Source of the DNA: Gnetum montanum
Lineage: Eukaryota; Streptophyta; Gnetopsida; Gnetales; Gnetaceae
Assembly: GCA_015680685.1 (NCBI GenBank)
Contig: MNCI01010504.1
Coordinates: 510,517-555,022 of the forward strand
Reading direction: 5' to 3'
Length of the DNA stretch: 44,506 nucleotides
In this document: positions 12,795 to 24,153 of the stretch, in pieces
Layout of the letters: each line of letters begins with the position of its first letter
How positions within the stretch are numbered: position 1 is the stretch's first letter
Notes under the pieces: model-generated
The model's database searches: none
Seen by the model: only the letters and a program-made list of their open reading frames with translations
What the model was told of the DNA's origin: nothing
Translations under genes and position numbers: made by a program

Positions 12795-15700
12795 TTATAT
12801 TTCGATGCATCTTTGTTGAACCTTTGCCTTTTCAGCATCAATGATAGATCGTATGAGGTTTACTGTTCTTTCAAGCTGCCCTTCAGCATTTACTACTACG
12901 TAGTCAAATTCATTCATTCTTTTCATCTCCTCTCTTGCAGTAGATATTCGCAACAACAATTTTTTCTGTGTTTCTGTCTTCCTTTCCATAAGTCTCTTCA
13001 CCAAAGCCACTTCGCTCTCTGCAACCAAAAATATGAATAATGCACTGGTTCCTAGAATTCGGCGCAAAGTTGCTGCTCCTTGCACATCAACTCTCAAAAC
13101 AATATCATAATCTTTGGACATGAAATCCCGAATCTGGACAATTGACAGAAATCATGAGGTCATTAAGTAGGATTCTAAAGGACAGGGTTCTAACAATTAA
13201 AATGCAGACATTTCAGCAGCTACTTCGTAATAAAATTTTCTACGATCAATTGTTTATCTGCCAATGTTGGATACGTAGAGTAAAGCTCATGTAAATAACT
13301 TATTAACAGGTCACAGTGATATCATATCAAATAACCCTAATCGTTCAACAAAATGTTCAGACTTCCCATTTCAGGTCTCCACCAAAACAGGATGGCAAAT
13401 AGAGCATTCTTTGTATTTACTTGTACAACTATTGACGTGATGTACTGAATGCATGGAACAAATAAATAAGGAAAAAGCGAAAATGCTAAAAATACGTGTA
13501 TTTGAATAAAAAGGAAACATTTCTTAACATTGTTTGAATAGGATGGGTAGCTTTCAAGAGGATGTCAGGCAATATTTTTTTTGTGCCGTTTGTCCATTCA
13601 GCTTCTGTAAAACTATATGAGAGAGTACCTTTTTTAGTAACATGCCAAGCAAATATTTTATTAATAGAAAAGTTGAATTAAGGTATAACCAAAATTGGTT
13701 CAGGTTCTTAAAGAAAATGAAAATAATAATAGTGATAATCCATGAAATAATATAACCATGTCAAGGTACTAATCCATATACAATTGGAAATACAAATATT
13801 AGTATTGTTAAATTCAAGACCCAAACATTTTATGTTTAACCCTCTTTAAAACTTTCTACTGCAAACTTCTTATCCCTAACTACCATACTATAGACTGCTT
13901 CCTTCACCCCCAAAGTTCAGCAATTCTTTCCTTCCAAGGTTTAAACATCACACGTGCGCCAGTAGAACACTGTTAATCCTAATAGTATAACAAGTTGCAC
14001 CAATCCATCTACAAGCTGCTATTACATCTTATAAAGATTTTGCCCAAAGTTTATGCCAAATATGAACTGCCTAAATCTTGGAAACCCAAAATTAAAAAGC
14101 TGTAAACAAAGATTAAGCATGGGTTGGTACCGCAAGGTCAATAATCCTCCTTTTCCATGACGTTCAATGATTCTGTAATAGACATTGATGATGATCCTTG
14201 GTTGATTCATATTTAGGGATGCCTTTTAAATAATCAATTCAAAAACAGTATATTTTCAAGTATCATTCAAATTGATAATCAATAACAAATGCATTAATCT
14301 GTTGTCTGACGGGCGGGCATCATCAATATCAATAGGACTGAAAATGTTTTGTGTGTTGCTTTTTAGTCTGTCCCATCACTGCATACACTTCATTAGGTAA
14401 ACCTTCTAGTGGTTTTCATGAAAAACTCAAGCCACACAATGTATTTATTTATCTTTAAAAAATTGCTCTCATGAGGAATGTTTTCTTTGTTTATAAAGAG
14501 TAAAGCCTTCAAATCATGGCAAATTGCTCAAGGTTGCAGCAATGACAACGAAGAAAGGTAACAAAATATATATTCTTTTAGAATTTTAAGTTTTCATATT
14601 AAAAAGTAAATCTAGTTAGTTATTATTGCTATCTATTAAAACTTTTCTAACACCATGTAATAATTAGGTCATATATGTAAACAAATTTTGAAATAGTTTT
14701 CCTCCATCACCAAATTTTATTTAAATTGTTTAGCCGACATGTAATGCTTTGTCAATGAGGCATAACTCAGTGTGGGCATGTAGCTGCTTGTTCTGCAAGT
14801 ACCAAGTTCAATCCCAAGGGGCTATGCCAAGACACATGTTACTTGCAAGCATAGTAAAAATGCACGTTTAGGCTGTGGCATAAAGTAGACAACCCACCAC
14901 AGAAAATCATTGTCAGATCCTTCACCTACCTTAATCCGTTAGTCCATGTTGTTAGGATTATAATGCTTTCATCAAGCCTATATACAAGTTGTGAAATTCT
15001 AAACTTGACTGTATAATAAGTAAATCAGTTGCATATAATGATGAATGTCAAAATTCCCTTGATGGAAGCACTGAAGATTGAAAACAAAATAAGAAAGCTA
15101 ATAAATTACACTTGAGCACCTGCTGTTTTGGAATGCCTTTATAATCACCATATACGACTGCATACTCTAAAAGTTCATCTCTATTTATCAGAGAAGTGAA
15201 CTCATCTTTACTTAGAAAATGGTAATCCTTCCCATCAACTTCACCTGGTCGTTTATCACGTGTTGTAGCAGTAACAACGAAATGAATATTCTTCTGTACT
15301 TCTTGCAATCGCTGTAATAAAATTTTCCCTATAAGAACAGATACATGTATAATAAACATTAAAAAAGAAAAAGCAACATACGTTGAAGTCTCTTGCATAT
15401 CACAAGATTGATAATATCAGAATAGGCTTATTCATAGATCTTACTATTATTGAAAATAAAAGGGAAAAAAATCAAAACTCTGAGAACTAATATAAGGTTC
15501 ATCTTTCTTCCCAAATAATGCAAGAATAAACAATAACGACTTTTTCAGAGCCATTTCAACTCTCTGATATGATTTCCAAGTTATTGTTCTACTACCAACA
15601 ATAATTAAATCTGAAGAATAATTTAAAGGCAGATTTAAGGAAAGAAGATTATAAAAAATACAAATGTAAATAAACCATCCTGCATTGGCAAGGTGTGACA

Positions 15701-17715
15701 ATCACCATCCAAACAAAATAGTACAAGGAGGAGCAAGACTTTCCTTCCAATTTAATTGTTTCAGATACTTGAATACCAATATCTGAAATGACCCATCAAT
15801 ACTATATAGATATGAAAACTACTTTTCTATGTGAAACTTGATAAAAACTTGTCCCTATATTGCTTTGGTCATGATTTTCACATATACTTTCAAAATAGAG
15901 TGTTTTTGTTATTTCACGGCTGAAACTATTGATGGCAGAATCTAATATTGAGCCCAAAACTTGAACTAATTTTGATATTGCCAAGTCAGTTCAGATCAGA
16001 AATAGATCTAGTTAATCTTTAAAAATATTTCATAAATAGACAATTTCTGCATTAAAAACCTCAGCTTTATATAATAGGTATGCTATTGTTGATTGCTTAT
16101 CTCATGTTCCAATAATACAAGAAAATATAAACGTATTGAAATAAATTTGTCCTTATGTGGTCTTGACTAAGGATAAATATAGATGTAGATACATACATAC
16201 ATAAACATGCTAGAAAATTTTCATAGTGTTTCCTTCCAACTTTTACAACTCCTTGTCTCTTACTGATTTCCTCTGGAATCCAATTATTCCTATGCTTTTG
16301 CAAACTGTGGCTCAAAACATATAAATAAAAATAAAAAGTATTTTTAAAAAACCATGTGTGAATCACAACTACAATACCTTTTTTTTTTTCGGTTAAGGTG
16401 AAAAGAGTCGCAAACTCGATGCATAAAAAGTTGCTGTAAATGTATAAAAGCTTACAAAATATTCTTTCTAAAGGCATGAGTTAAGAAAGGGCGTGCAACC
16501 ATGAAAATTAACAGAATCCAAACTCCTTGAGATCTTGAAACTATATCAGCATCCAACAACATCCTTCATTGTATACCTTGATAACAGCATCCTTTCCCAC
16601 ACCACTTGGCCCACTTATAACAAGTATCAAAGGTTTCGGTGCAGGCACCGATGGACTCGAATCAAGGGGTGAGCCTATCGCTTCTTCAATTTCCTCTAAT
16701 TTTGAAAACTGCAAAAATTGGTGAGAGCATTTAGCAAAATGTTCTTCTCCAAGAATAGACAACGAAAAACAAAAATTCAAAGGCCGACATGCGTAGGTCT
16801 TGTCTTTAAATATAGCATGTTTGTTTTTGCTAGAAACTAAAACCTGGATTGACCAAAAACAAACAAATAACAAAAAGCATTCAACGATCAATCACATTTA
16901 TGGTTATAAATGTAGAAGCTCAAGAAGAAAAAGCATATTCCAATGAACGATCAAACTAAGAACAGATTAAAATATATATAAACAGGCATGTGAGACAATG
17001 AAACCAAAAGTGCTTTTAAGAAGACAAAATATGCATTTTCAGATTTTAGCCAAAAACGAACTAAGAAGCTACCAGTCCTTTTGACGAAACGAAAATGAAG
17101 GCAAGCCTTTGAAAAACACAGAGAGAGAACTCCTTATTAAAAAAGAAATCAAATAACAAATAGGCACTCAATTAAACTGCAAGATCCACAATTGCGGTAA
17201 CAACAAAGCAATTGCTTTTAGCTCAATCAGCCAAAACCCTACCAATACGTAACAATAACCAAACATGCGATTCTAATCCGATGAAAGAAGCCAAAAGCAC
17301 AAACATGCAAGCTGCTGGACCAAACTGAAAACAGCAAAACTGAGAAAAGAACCGTTACATTCTGGCCATCGTCCTCTTTGCAGATGCAGGCGCCTTCCAT
17401 GATGACAGAGGAAGACGAGAACAAAGCGCGAGGAGGGAGGAAACGGTGAGGAACGGCGGATTCAGCTTTGCACGAGTCGCAACTGAAACCGCATCGGGCA
17501 TTGAAGGCGAATGTGCTTCGGTTGGTAGCGAAAGCGAAACGGAATTGTTCAAACGGCGTTATTGCTGTGTTAACTTTGCACGAAACGTGGCGGAAGCCAT
17601 GACCAATACTCAGACCCAAGCGGCGTCCACACGCTTGCAATGTGCTGCTCATTCCGCGGTTTATCGCTGCGAATGCTGCTGCTGCGCGTAAGCATAAGCA
17701 TGAGCATGTGCACAA
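12795..17715 (-). CDS. Guanylate kinase, plant organellar type, four exons
   Basis: Phosphorylates GMP (and dGMP) to GDP with ATP. The gene reads on the minus strand as exons 17715-17359, 16708-16577, 15311-15120 and 13133-12795, all joined in phase 0 at GT/AG sites, giving 339 codons before TAA. Exon 2 has the P-loop GPSGVGKD (residues 152-159). Exon 3 has [12 protein letters not shown] and [14 protein letters not shown], the GMP-binding blocks. Exon 4 has [18 protein letters not shown] and [10 protein letters not shown]. These blocks agree with the plant plastid/mitochondrial enzyme (Arabidopsis GK3, rice V2), not the cytosolic one. Residues 1 to about 110 are rich in Arg, Ser and Ala and poor in acids, as in transit peptides. 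Met1 or Met22 (17652, giving 318 residues) could start; a third in-frame Met at codon 106 would skip the peptide. All catalytic blocks are intact and no stop occurs, so it is probably functional. No TATA box was found upstream. Confidence 0.9.
14750..14900 (+). mobile_element. SINE-like tRNA-derived head in intron 3
   Basis: An A-box-like TAACTCAGTGTGGGC (14763-14777) and a B-box-like AGTTCAATCCC (about 14805-14815) lie 30-odd bp apart, as in the pol III promoter of tRNA-derived SINEs. It lies antisense to the kinase gene. The cloverleaf is not evident, so it is not a tRNA gene. No A-rich tail or target duplication could be fixed. Confidence 0.35.
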
Positions 17716-18140
17716 CTCTCATTTGCGTCGCTCTCGTCAAATCCGCGTCTGTATTTCTTCATTTTTAATTGCATTTTTGCGATTATCAGTGCTAATACAT
17801 CTCAATTTTGCTTCCTCGACTCTGTTATTGGAAAGGCAGACCGTACCATACGCTTGTGAGCGAATCTGGTAATTTGTCTCTGCACTGTTTTCACACATAC
17901 AAACAGCAACGATAATTTGAGTGCTTCCCGTTTCAGTTTTCTTGTCCTCCGTGAATTCCTATCGAATCTAAGACGACAGTAATAATCGACGCTTGATCTG
18001 AAGAACGAGGAGCCGCACCTTCTAAGATTTCATCCTTAAAGTACTTGAGGTTAAAAATTCACCTTCTAAGTTAGAACTAATGTACAAGGTACTCGTCTAA
18101 GGCATCTTAAATAGATTGCTTTTGTAAAAGGTTTCCAGGC
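17716..18140. other. 5' flank of the guanylate kinase gene
   Basis: Contains the promoter of the minus-strand kinase gene. GC content is raised close to exon 1 and falls after about 17750. No TATA box or other site could be named. Confidence 0.4.
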
Positions 18141-18146
18141 TATTAG

Positions 18147-18897
18147 AACCCTAAAATAATTGTAATATAAGTATACTTTAAGATATAAAATTTAGCATTG
18201 CTCACTAAAATCAAACTCATGACTTAGAACTTTCAAATCAAAAATCCTACCATGATTTTAATATATCATTATTAGCCTAATTGAACTAATGCACAAGGGT
18301 TTCTACTCATCAAATGCATCTTGCATAGAAAACATTTGTAATGCTTCTTAAAAAGCTTTTTATCATACTTTCTTGATTAAATGATCGAGCCATCAATCAT
18401 CTTTTTGATAATTGTTGTAAGCATTCATGATGCATTTCATTGAAGAAAGAATGCCCGTGTACAAGACAATGCATTCATGATGCATTTTATTGAAGGAAGA
18501 CTACTCTTGTACAAGATCAATGTGTATAGTATTAATCAAACAATGAGCTAACCACTTGGGCTACTTATCCCAAGCAAAACCTTCTTAGATTTCTAGGTTA
18601 ATCTTCTTACTTATTAATAATTATAAAGAAGGAATTCTAAGACTAAGGTAGTCTAACTAATCAAAAAGAATTATAGTGGATGTAATTAAATACATTCAAT
18701 CTAGGGTTCACTTTATTAAAACTTTGAGAAGAGAAATCACTTATCCACTATTCTTTTTGAGGGAGTGTTGGAACCTAAAATAATTGTAATATAGTTACAC
18801 CCCAAGATATCTAGTTCAATTAGAACTTTATAACTCAACATTGTCCATTGGAATCAAACTCATGAGTTAGAGCTTTCAAATTAAGAGTCTTACCCCT
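18147..18897 (+). mobile_element. LTR-retroelement remnant (Copia-like or TRIM)
   Basis: A block at 18147-18255 recurs at 18769-18897: both have GAACC, then CTAAAATAATTGTAATATA, then AAGATAT, ATCAAACTCATGA, TTAGA and CTTTCAAAT. The second copy is preceded by GAGGGAG and begins TGTTGGAACC, the usual look of a polypurine tract followed by a Copia LTR start. No coding region remains between the blocks. Either a very short (TRIM-like) element or fragments of a longer one. Ends are not defined. Confidence 0.4.
18421..18520. repeat. Two tandem copies of a 50 bp unit
   Basis: Units at 18421-18470 and 18471-18520 both start GCATTCATGATGCATTT and carry GTACAAGA near the end. They lie inside the LTR-element remnant. 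Confidence 0.7.
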
Positions 18898-19147
18898 AGG
18901 CTAACAAACTATCTATCTTAATGGGTCCAGTTTATTTATCTTTGTACTTTTGGGTTTTATTATCTTTGTTCTTTATTCTCTTCCCTTGGTTTCAACCATC
19001 CTAACAACTCAAACCCACCATCATCCCCATGAAGGAAATAGATATAAAATGCACAAAGGGACAAGTGGAAAAAATCTTGTGAAAAAGTGCTTCATTCCAT
19101 TTGAATATTTGAAGGCTTTTAACTTTGTTGATATTTGTTATTGAGGT
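18898..19147. other. Short spacer before LTR-A copy 2
   Basis: Pyrimidine-rich stretch with no gene recognised; it could be the rest of the Copia-like LTR. LTR-A starts at 19148. Confidence 0.35.
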
Positions 19148-19642
19148 TGATGAGTGGCAAGGTACCCTTACACTCAACCATACGAAACGAGCGTAGCACG
19201 TGCGATCCGGTCGAACTCCGCAGACTAAATGCCTAAACGCCCCATGGAACACTTGGGGTTAATCATTCGTTGTCTTCCTAGACTTACTTGTTGTTGTCAT
19301 AGTGTGTGGTTAAGTAAGTCCGAGGTATATGATTTTTATGGTCTTTTATGATTTTTCTCCTATGCTAAAGCATGAAGGGTTGAGAAAGCTAACTAACTCT
19401 AACTAAGGACCTAAGTCTAAATTAACTAGCGTCAGCATCCGTTCCCACTTACTGTACACACCCTGAACTATGCAACTGTGGCTACCAAACGCTAATTGTT
19501 ACTGGGATCACCACACGTAACGCACGTGCTCGAAGTGGTCGTACTGAGGCACTTAACTAGCCTAAATGTGATGAGCAGTCGATTCCTTGACTAGCTGTAC
19601 ACATCCGTAGATGCTCGTAATCAAGTTGTACTCATCCCACGT

Positions 19643-19643
19643 N
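19643..19643. other. Undetermined base at a repeat collapse
   Basis: The only N I noticed. It sits where this LTR lacks about 200 bp present in the related LTR at 41503-41929. It may mark an assembly problem and not a biological deletion. Confidence 0.6.
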
Positions 19644-19755
19644 TTTAGGGACTCCTATTGCGAGCACATGGAAAATATTCTATCTCTAGAGTGATCAAAC
19701 TGCTAGAGTTTCCCTACTTTAAGCCTAGGATAGGAAATAAGGGGAGTGCCTCCTC

Positions 19756-19766
19756 TTATTTATAGA
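19756..19766 (-). promoter_or_regulatory. TATA box of LTR-A copy 2
   Basis: Plus-strand CTTATTTATAG is the reverse complement of CTATAAATAAG and aligns with the box at 2185. Confidence 0.65.
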
Positions 19767-19780
19767 TTTGGCAGCGAACT

Positions 19781-19921
19781 GCGATATTGCGTACGCGATA
19801 TCGCAGGGGACGACGCGATATCCCGACGGCCGCAATATCGCGTACACGATATTGCAGGGGACGACGCGATATCGCGACGACCGCAATATCGCGTACGCGA
19901 TATTGCGGTGCATGCGATATT
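19781..19921. repeat. GATATC palindrome array in LTR-A U3
   Basis: About seven palindromic units of the GCGATATYGCG type, alternating with short linkers such as AGGGGACGAC, in a higher-order period of roughly 55 bp. It lies directly upstream of the TATA box in the transcription sense. It is longer than the cluster at 2105-2165. Confidence 0.7.
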
Positions 19922-19932
19922 GCGTCTCATCA

Positions 19933-21525
19933 TACCCCCATGACTGAATGAAAACTCGTCCTCGAGTTCCTTAGAATAATATCGAGAAGGTATGGAATTA
20001 TTGAGGGGAATGGAACTAATGGGATGACATGTGAATGGATCATTATTATAAGACTTGACAAAACTAGTGTTCATGACAACAAGGGTGAACACCTTATTAC
20101 AATGACATCAGGCCTTAGTTGGCAGCTGAGAAAGAGAGAGAGAAAGAAGTGTTGCTACTGCCAATGCCAAGATTGCGCCTTCGTTGTTCACCTGCAAGCG
20201 CTTCATCGATCTTGCTCCTTGCATCACTGCTTCTAGCACGGCTCCACTCCAAGTGTTTGCTCCAAATCCAATCCGTTGTTGTATGATCATCATCTGCACA
20301 CACAACACAATCATATATTAGCAAGGGTAAATGAATCATTATGTAATTAATACCTTACTTCGGTGTAGGTCCATTGGCTAGGTTTTGGTATGGCTGATAT
20401 GGATCTGGGAATATATTAATGATGACTACCAGAGGTGTAGGGGTTAAGCAGAAAATCAAAAATTTCGGGGCAAGGAGAAAATTGAAAAAAACGGGCCTCG
20501 TACCCCCATGACTAATCGTGAACCTCCAATAGCATTAGAATGGAGAAAGAAAAAGAGTAAGAAAAGGGACAACTATGGCATCGATGAAATGGATGTCAAG
20601 ATGGAAATAAACAAAATAAAATTAATTGCAAAATGTTAAGGAAAAGAAGTTAACAGATGCTCCAAATAGGAATGTCAATGGGTCCTCCCCAAAGCAGGCT
20701 TATGCCCTTAATGCCCTGACAAACCCACATTCAAAGAGTCTGTAAGCTCTGGGAATGTCATTGGAACAAGAGTTAAAGTCTTAATCGTAAGAATTTACCA
20801 AAAAGAAAACAATGCATCAACCAAAATATATACACTAATGATACAACCGGCAATGAGGTGAATAATGGAGAGAAGGATGGAGAGAAGAGAATGGAATGGA
20901 ATCCCAAGGACAAGGTGGTGTATAGCCTCGTGTGTGTTTTATGATTAAGATGACTTGGCAAGTCTCATTCCAACTCCGACCTTGAACCAACCACATCCAG
21001 TGACTTCGCATCAATGCATACGGTTAAACCATCCACTTGGATAACAAGAATGCATCCACCAAGAGCCACCACCATTCTGACGAAACAAAGGAGAGAATGG
21101 GAAGCGAGAAGGGCCTTAGTTAGAGGGAACACTTTTGGTTCCATCACCAGTGCTTGTAGCCCAAGTTTATTCATCTAAGGGGTGTGCTTTGAATTCTTAC
21201 TTTCTTTGTTTGTTTTTTTTTTTTGTGTTTTTATGCGTGAGAACCACACCATGCAAAGACTTCTTATTTTTATTTTCTCAGTTTCCGATAGTTGGGTAAC
21301 ATCGGAACGGTAAGAAAACTCAAGAAAAAACATTCAAGCACCCAAGAGAATGACCAACACAAAAGCATCAAGTTCCCTTGAAGTCACACCCTTTTCAATC
21401 CTTGAGTCCTTCCTTAGTTTGAGAAATGCCCAGTCACCGATTTGTTTAAGTTCTTATTAGAAGGGGACTGTACATTCCCAAGTTGAGAGAAACCATAGAA
21501 ATTGGTGGATGGATGGATGATTTGC
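19933..21525 (-). mobile_element. LTR-A element copy 2, internal 3' region
   Basis: Matches the reverse complement of about 460-2086 over its length, including a stretch around 21020-21180 that pairs with 820-1010. A short ORF at 20108-20314 (68 codons, minus strand) has a broken counterpart in copy 1. No known protein motif. Similarity to copy 1 ends near 21525 (ATCCATCCATCC), so copy 2 is truncated there or joined to unrelated sequence. No 5' LTR of this copy is seen. Confidence 0.6.
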
Positions 21526-21649
21526 TTTTCCATTTGAGCTTTTTTGTTTTGTTCTGTCTTTCTGTTTCTCTGTCTTTCCATTTTTCTTCAATCGCACGAG
21601 ATCTTACTTAAAATTTTAAGTCTTAAATTTTTCTTCTCTATCTCGCTGC
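21526..21649 (+). other. Pyrimidine-rich leader-like stretch
   Basis: C/T-rich sequence (for example TTCTGTCTTTCTGTTTCTCT) directly before the ATG at 21659, like a plant 5' UTR. Lies at the broken end of LTR-A copy 2. Confidence 0.35.
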
Positions 21650-21940
21650 TTGAAGAAAATGAGCTCCGCAGATCAGCAACCTTATGCCTCTTCTCCTCAT
21701 GACCATGCCCACGCTGCTAACTCATTGCAATGTTCGGGTAATGATCCCCCTACTAGCTCTTCACGGAAAAGATCTTGCACGCTGGATCCTACGGAGAATG
21801 ATGTGAATCTAGAGTTCTGTACCTTATTTTTCCTAAGGATGGGTTTTATGAAAAAACAAATTTCCATCAATTGGTGTATGCTCTCACTCTCGGTTGAATT
21901 TGCATTATATATCAAAAACAACAAATTCGGCCGAGGGTGA
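21650..21940 (+). CDS. Orphan exon-like ORF, function unknown
   Basis: 96 codons open from 21650; the likely start is the Met at 21659 (MSSADQQPYASS...), after a pyrimidine-rich leader. Residues 1 to about 54 are Ser/Pro/His-rich with a basic patch (SSSRKRSC) and look like a disordered N-terminus of a nuclear protein; this is inference. From 21811 the frame runs into the left arm of a long hairpin and ends in its right arm at 21940, so the C-terminal part is unlikely to be original coding. A splice donor candidate (TCT|GTACC, 21819) sits at the hairpin edge. It may be a first exon captured or cut off by an insertion. No family recognised. Confidence 0.3.
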   Translation: MKKMSSADQQPYASSPHDHAHAANSLQCSGNDPPTSSSRKRSCTLDPTENDVNLEFCTLFFLRMGFMKKQISINWCMLSLSVEFALYIKNNKFGRG

Positions 21941-22013
21941 GAGCATACACTAATTGATGGAAATTTGTTTTTTCAGAAAACCCATCCTTAGGAAAAATAA
22001 GGTACAAAACTCT
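21811..22013. repeat. Near-perfect hairpin, 91 bp arms, 21 bp loop
   Basis: Arm 21811-21901 and arm 21923-22013 are reverse complements with no gaps and about six mismatches (by eye). The loop is 21902-21922. The fold would give one long double-stranded stem. It may be a young MITE, an inverted duplication able to give small RNAs, or a miRNA-like precursor. No clear target duplication flanks it. Just downstream, two related stretches (CTTGTTCTTYGTCCARAAG, about 22012 and 22055) form a short direct repeat. Confidence 0.85.
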
Positions 22014-23189
22014 TGTTCTTTGTCCAGAAGGCATGAAAATTTGGGTTTTTAAATCTTGTTCTTCGTCCAAAAGTCATGAAATTTCTTACTCAAAGAACTT
22101 TTTACTTGTAAATAAATAAGATTTTCTCGGCCAATTTATAGATATATATTATAAATATATAACTAAGCTAGTTTTTATTTATTTAACATTTTCATTTTTA
22201 TAAATTTGTTTCCCATTATTTCCCTCTTAAACTAATACTCTTGGTGCTCAAATACTTATAACAGTCACATACGAACTCCAAATTGAATTCTATTTAAACC
22301 TACAAGATGCTTATCAAGTGCTCTACCTAGTTGTATGTTGAATCATATTTGAGCTTCACTTATCATAGTCACTTAGTTCAAATGTGAAGACTTTATAGTA
22401 TTTTTAGCAAACTAGCAAATCTAATATCTCAAGAATCGTAACTTCGATTTTAGTGAACCAAGGATCAAAATTAATGTTTTTGAACATCTCAGAAACATTA
22501 GTAAGGTCAAATTCTATGTAGGATACCATCCTAAAGTACTTCCTTAACAAAATTAATTTATGACATATTTAATTATAATTAAAAATAAATTTCGAATTCT
22601 AGTTTAATGATAAAAAGTAACAAGGGATATGGTTTTGATAGGGTTAAGGTCCAAAATTGCTTCATGAACAAAGTATTATATAATCACATGTGCATAATAA
22701 AAATAAAAAATGCATAACTAGATGTGCATAATAAAGCATAAATGTGTATAACTAAATTTGCATACTAAAGATTGAACATACATAATTGAATGTGCATAAA
22801 GAATAAAATATGCATACCCAAATACTTATAAAAACATAATAACTAACAAAAAGAAAAACTTCCAAGGGTAATTGGATTTTAATATTTAATCATAAAATAT
22901 ATAGTTGATCTATGACTAAGCTTCAATCGTAGTAAAACAAAAATATAAAACTTTAAGAAAAAAACCTAGCAAGCTTATTGTATTCACTTATGTAAGAAAC
23001 TAACAAAAACAACAAAAAAAACAATAGTAATCATAGTAAAAATAGTAACATAATCATATGATTTAACCATGAATATCAAAGCTAATTTATTGAAACACAT
23101 CTAGCAACATTAAAGAATTAATCACATATAATAAATTAAATAACTAAACCTTTGCAATTTTTTAGGTTGTGACAAAAATCCTACTAGTA
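22014..23189. other. AT-rich stretch without recognised gene
   Basis: No coding match on either strand. 22680-22815 carries loose repeats around TGTGCATAA and TAACTARATGTGCATA. It lies where the 5' part of the LINE (endonuclease) would be expected, but nothing like it is readable. Confidence 0.4.
22680..22815. repeat. Degenerate TGTGCATAA repeats
   Basis: Five or six poorly kept units of the TGTGCATAATAAA / ATAACTAAATKTGCATA type. Confidence 0.45.
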
Positions 23190-23808
23190 ATATTGGTTGG
23201 ATTGACTAGTGGTAGTGAATTACTTGTAGAGTTAGGAATTATGCTAGATGGTTTGAAAAGCAATTTGCTAAGTGTAACCATTAAGTTGAAGAAGATATTG
23301 CATAATTTATAAACCAAATGCAAATTCTTTTAGATCAAAATCCCTTTGATTTTGAAACTCAAAATGCTTTGGCTAAAGCTTGCTATTCTAAATAATTTTG
23401 AGATACCTATAAAGCTAAAAGTACTCTCCTTAAAACTTGCATGGGTTAGGTAAAAATTGAAGATGAACCTTGTACGGAATTTTTTAAATTTCTAAAAGGA
23501 AAGGGTCAACTACGTAAACTAGAATCACTTTATATAAATGATTCCATCATTAAAGATTCTAAAACTATTAATAGCTTTTTTGCATATCATTTTTGTTCTG
23601 AAGGTTTTAGCATAAATCCTTCTAGGCCTCTAATATGCATACTTCTTATCTTATAACAAAATCACATTGAAGTATTCTTGAATTAGAAATTGCAGTGAAA
23701 GAAATCAAAGAAGTGACTTTTAGCTTAGTAGATGGTAAAGCTCAAAATTTTGATGATTTTCTTATTGAATTTTAAAAAAATCATTGGGACATTATTAGAG
23801 ATGATATC
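23190..23808 (+). pseudogene. LINE ORF2, part before the RT (5' piece)
   Basis: Reading through stops, it matches the linker between endonuclease and RT of plant L1-type LINEs: KLESLYINDSIIKDSKTINS, then EIKEVTFSLVDGKA and NHWDIIRDD, the last two being the well-kept block just before the RT. At 23809 it is cut by an LTR-A insertion; the RT continues at about 41930 on the same strand. Several in-frame stops and the lack of a readable endonuclease show it is dead. Confidence 0.65.
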
Positions 23809-24153
23809 TGATGAGTGGTGAGGTACCCCTACACTCAACCATACGAAACGAGCGTAGCACGCGCGATCTAGTCAAACTCCATAGACTAAATGCCTAAACG
23901 CCCCATGGAACACTTAGGGTTAATCATTCGTTGTCTTCCTAGACTTACTTGTTGTTGTCACGGTGTATGGTTAAGTAAGTCTGAGGTATATGATTTTTAT
24001 GGTTTTTTATGATTTTTCTCCTATGCTAAAGGGTGAAGGGTTGAGAAAGCTAAGTAACTCTAACTAAGGACCTAAGTCTAAATTAACTAGCGTTTACCGT
24101 ACACACCCTGAACTATGCAACTGTGGCTACCAAACGCTAATTGTTACTAGGAT
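23809..24153 (-). mobile_element. LTR-A solo LTR, first piece (subfamily A2)
   Basis: Starts TGATGAGTGGTGAGGTACC and follows the LTR at 19148 closely up to 24153, where the Tat-type element begins. The rest lies at 41503-41929. As LINE sequence lies on both sides and no internal region follows, it is a solo LTR inserted in the LINE. Confidence 0.75.

Larger units (their letters stand above)
19148..19932 (-). mobile_element. LTR-A, 3' LTR of copy 2 (subfamily A2)
   Basis: Reverse-complement relative of the LTR at 2087: on the plus strand it starts TGATGAGTGG and ends GTCTCATCA. It is 785 bp. It is shorter because the R-region part with the poly(A) signal and repeats is missing next to an undetermined base at 19643. 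It shares subfamily features with the LTR at 23809 (CGAAACGAGCGTAGCACG, CCCCATGGAACAC). The internal element region lies to its right, so this is the 3' LTR of a minus-strand element. Confidence 0.8.

Noticed and set aside
14755-14820. tRNA gene
   Set aside because: Box-like motifs are present, but no acceptor stem or cloverleaf can be drawn.
17446-17872. Plus-strand ORFs over the first kinase exon
   Set aside because: They mirror the GC-rich minus-strand exon, which has homology and splice support.
19148-24153. LTRs at 19148 and 23809 as the two LTRs of one element
   Set aside because: LINE coding sequence runs up to 23808 and resumes after 41930, so the second is a solo LTR inside the LINE; similarity of the first copy's interior ends near 21525.
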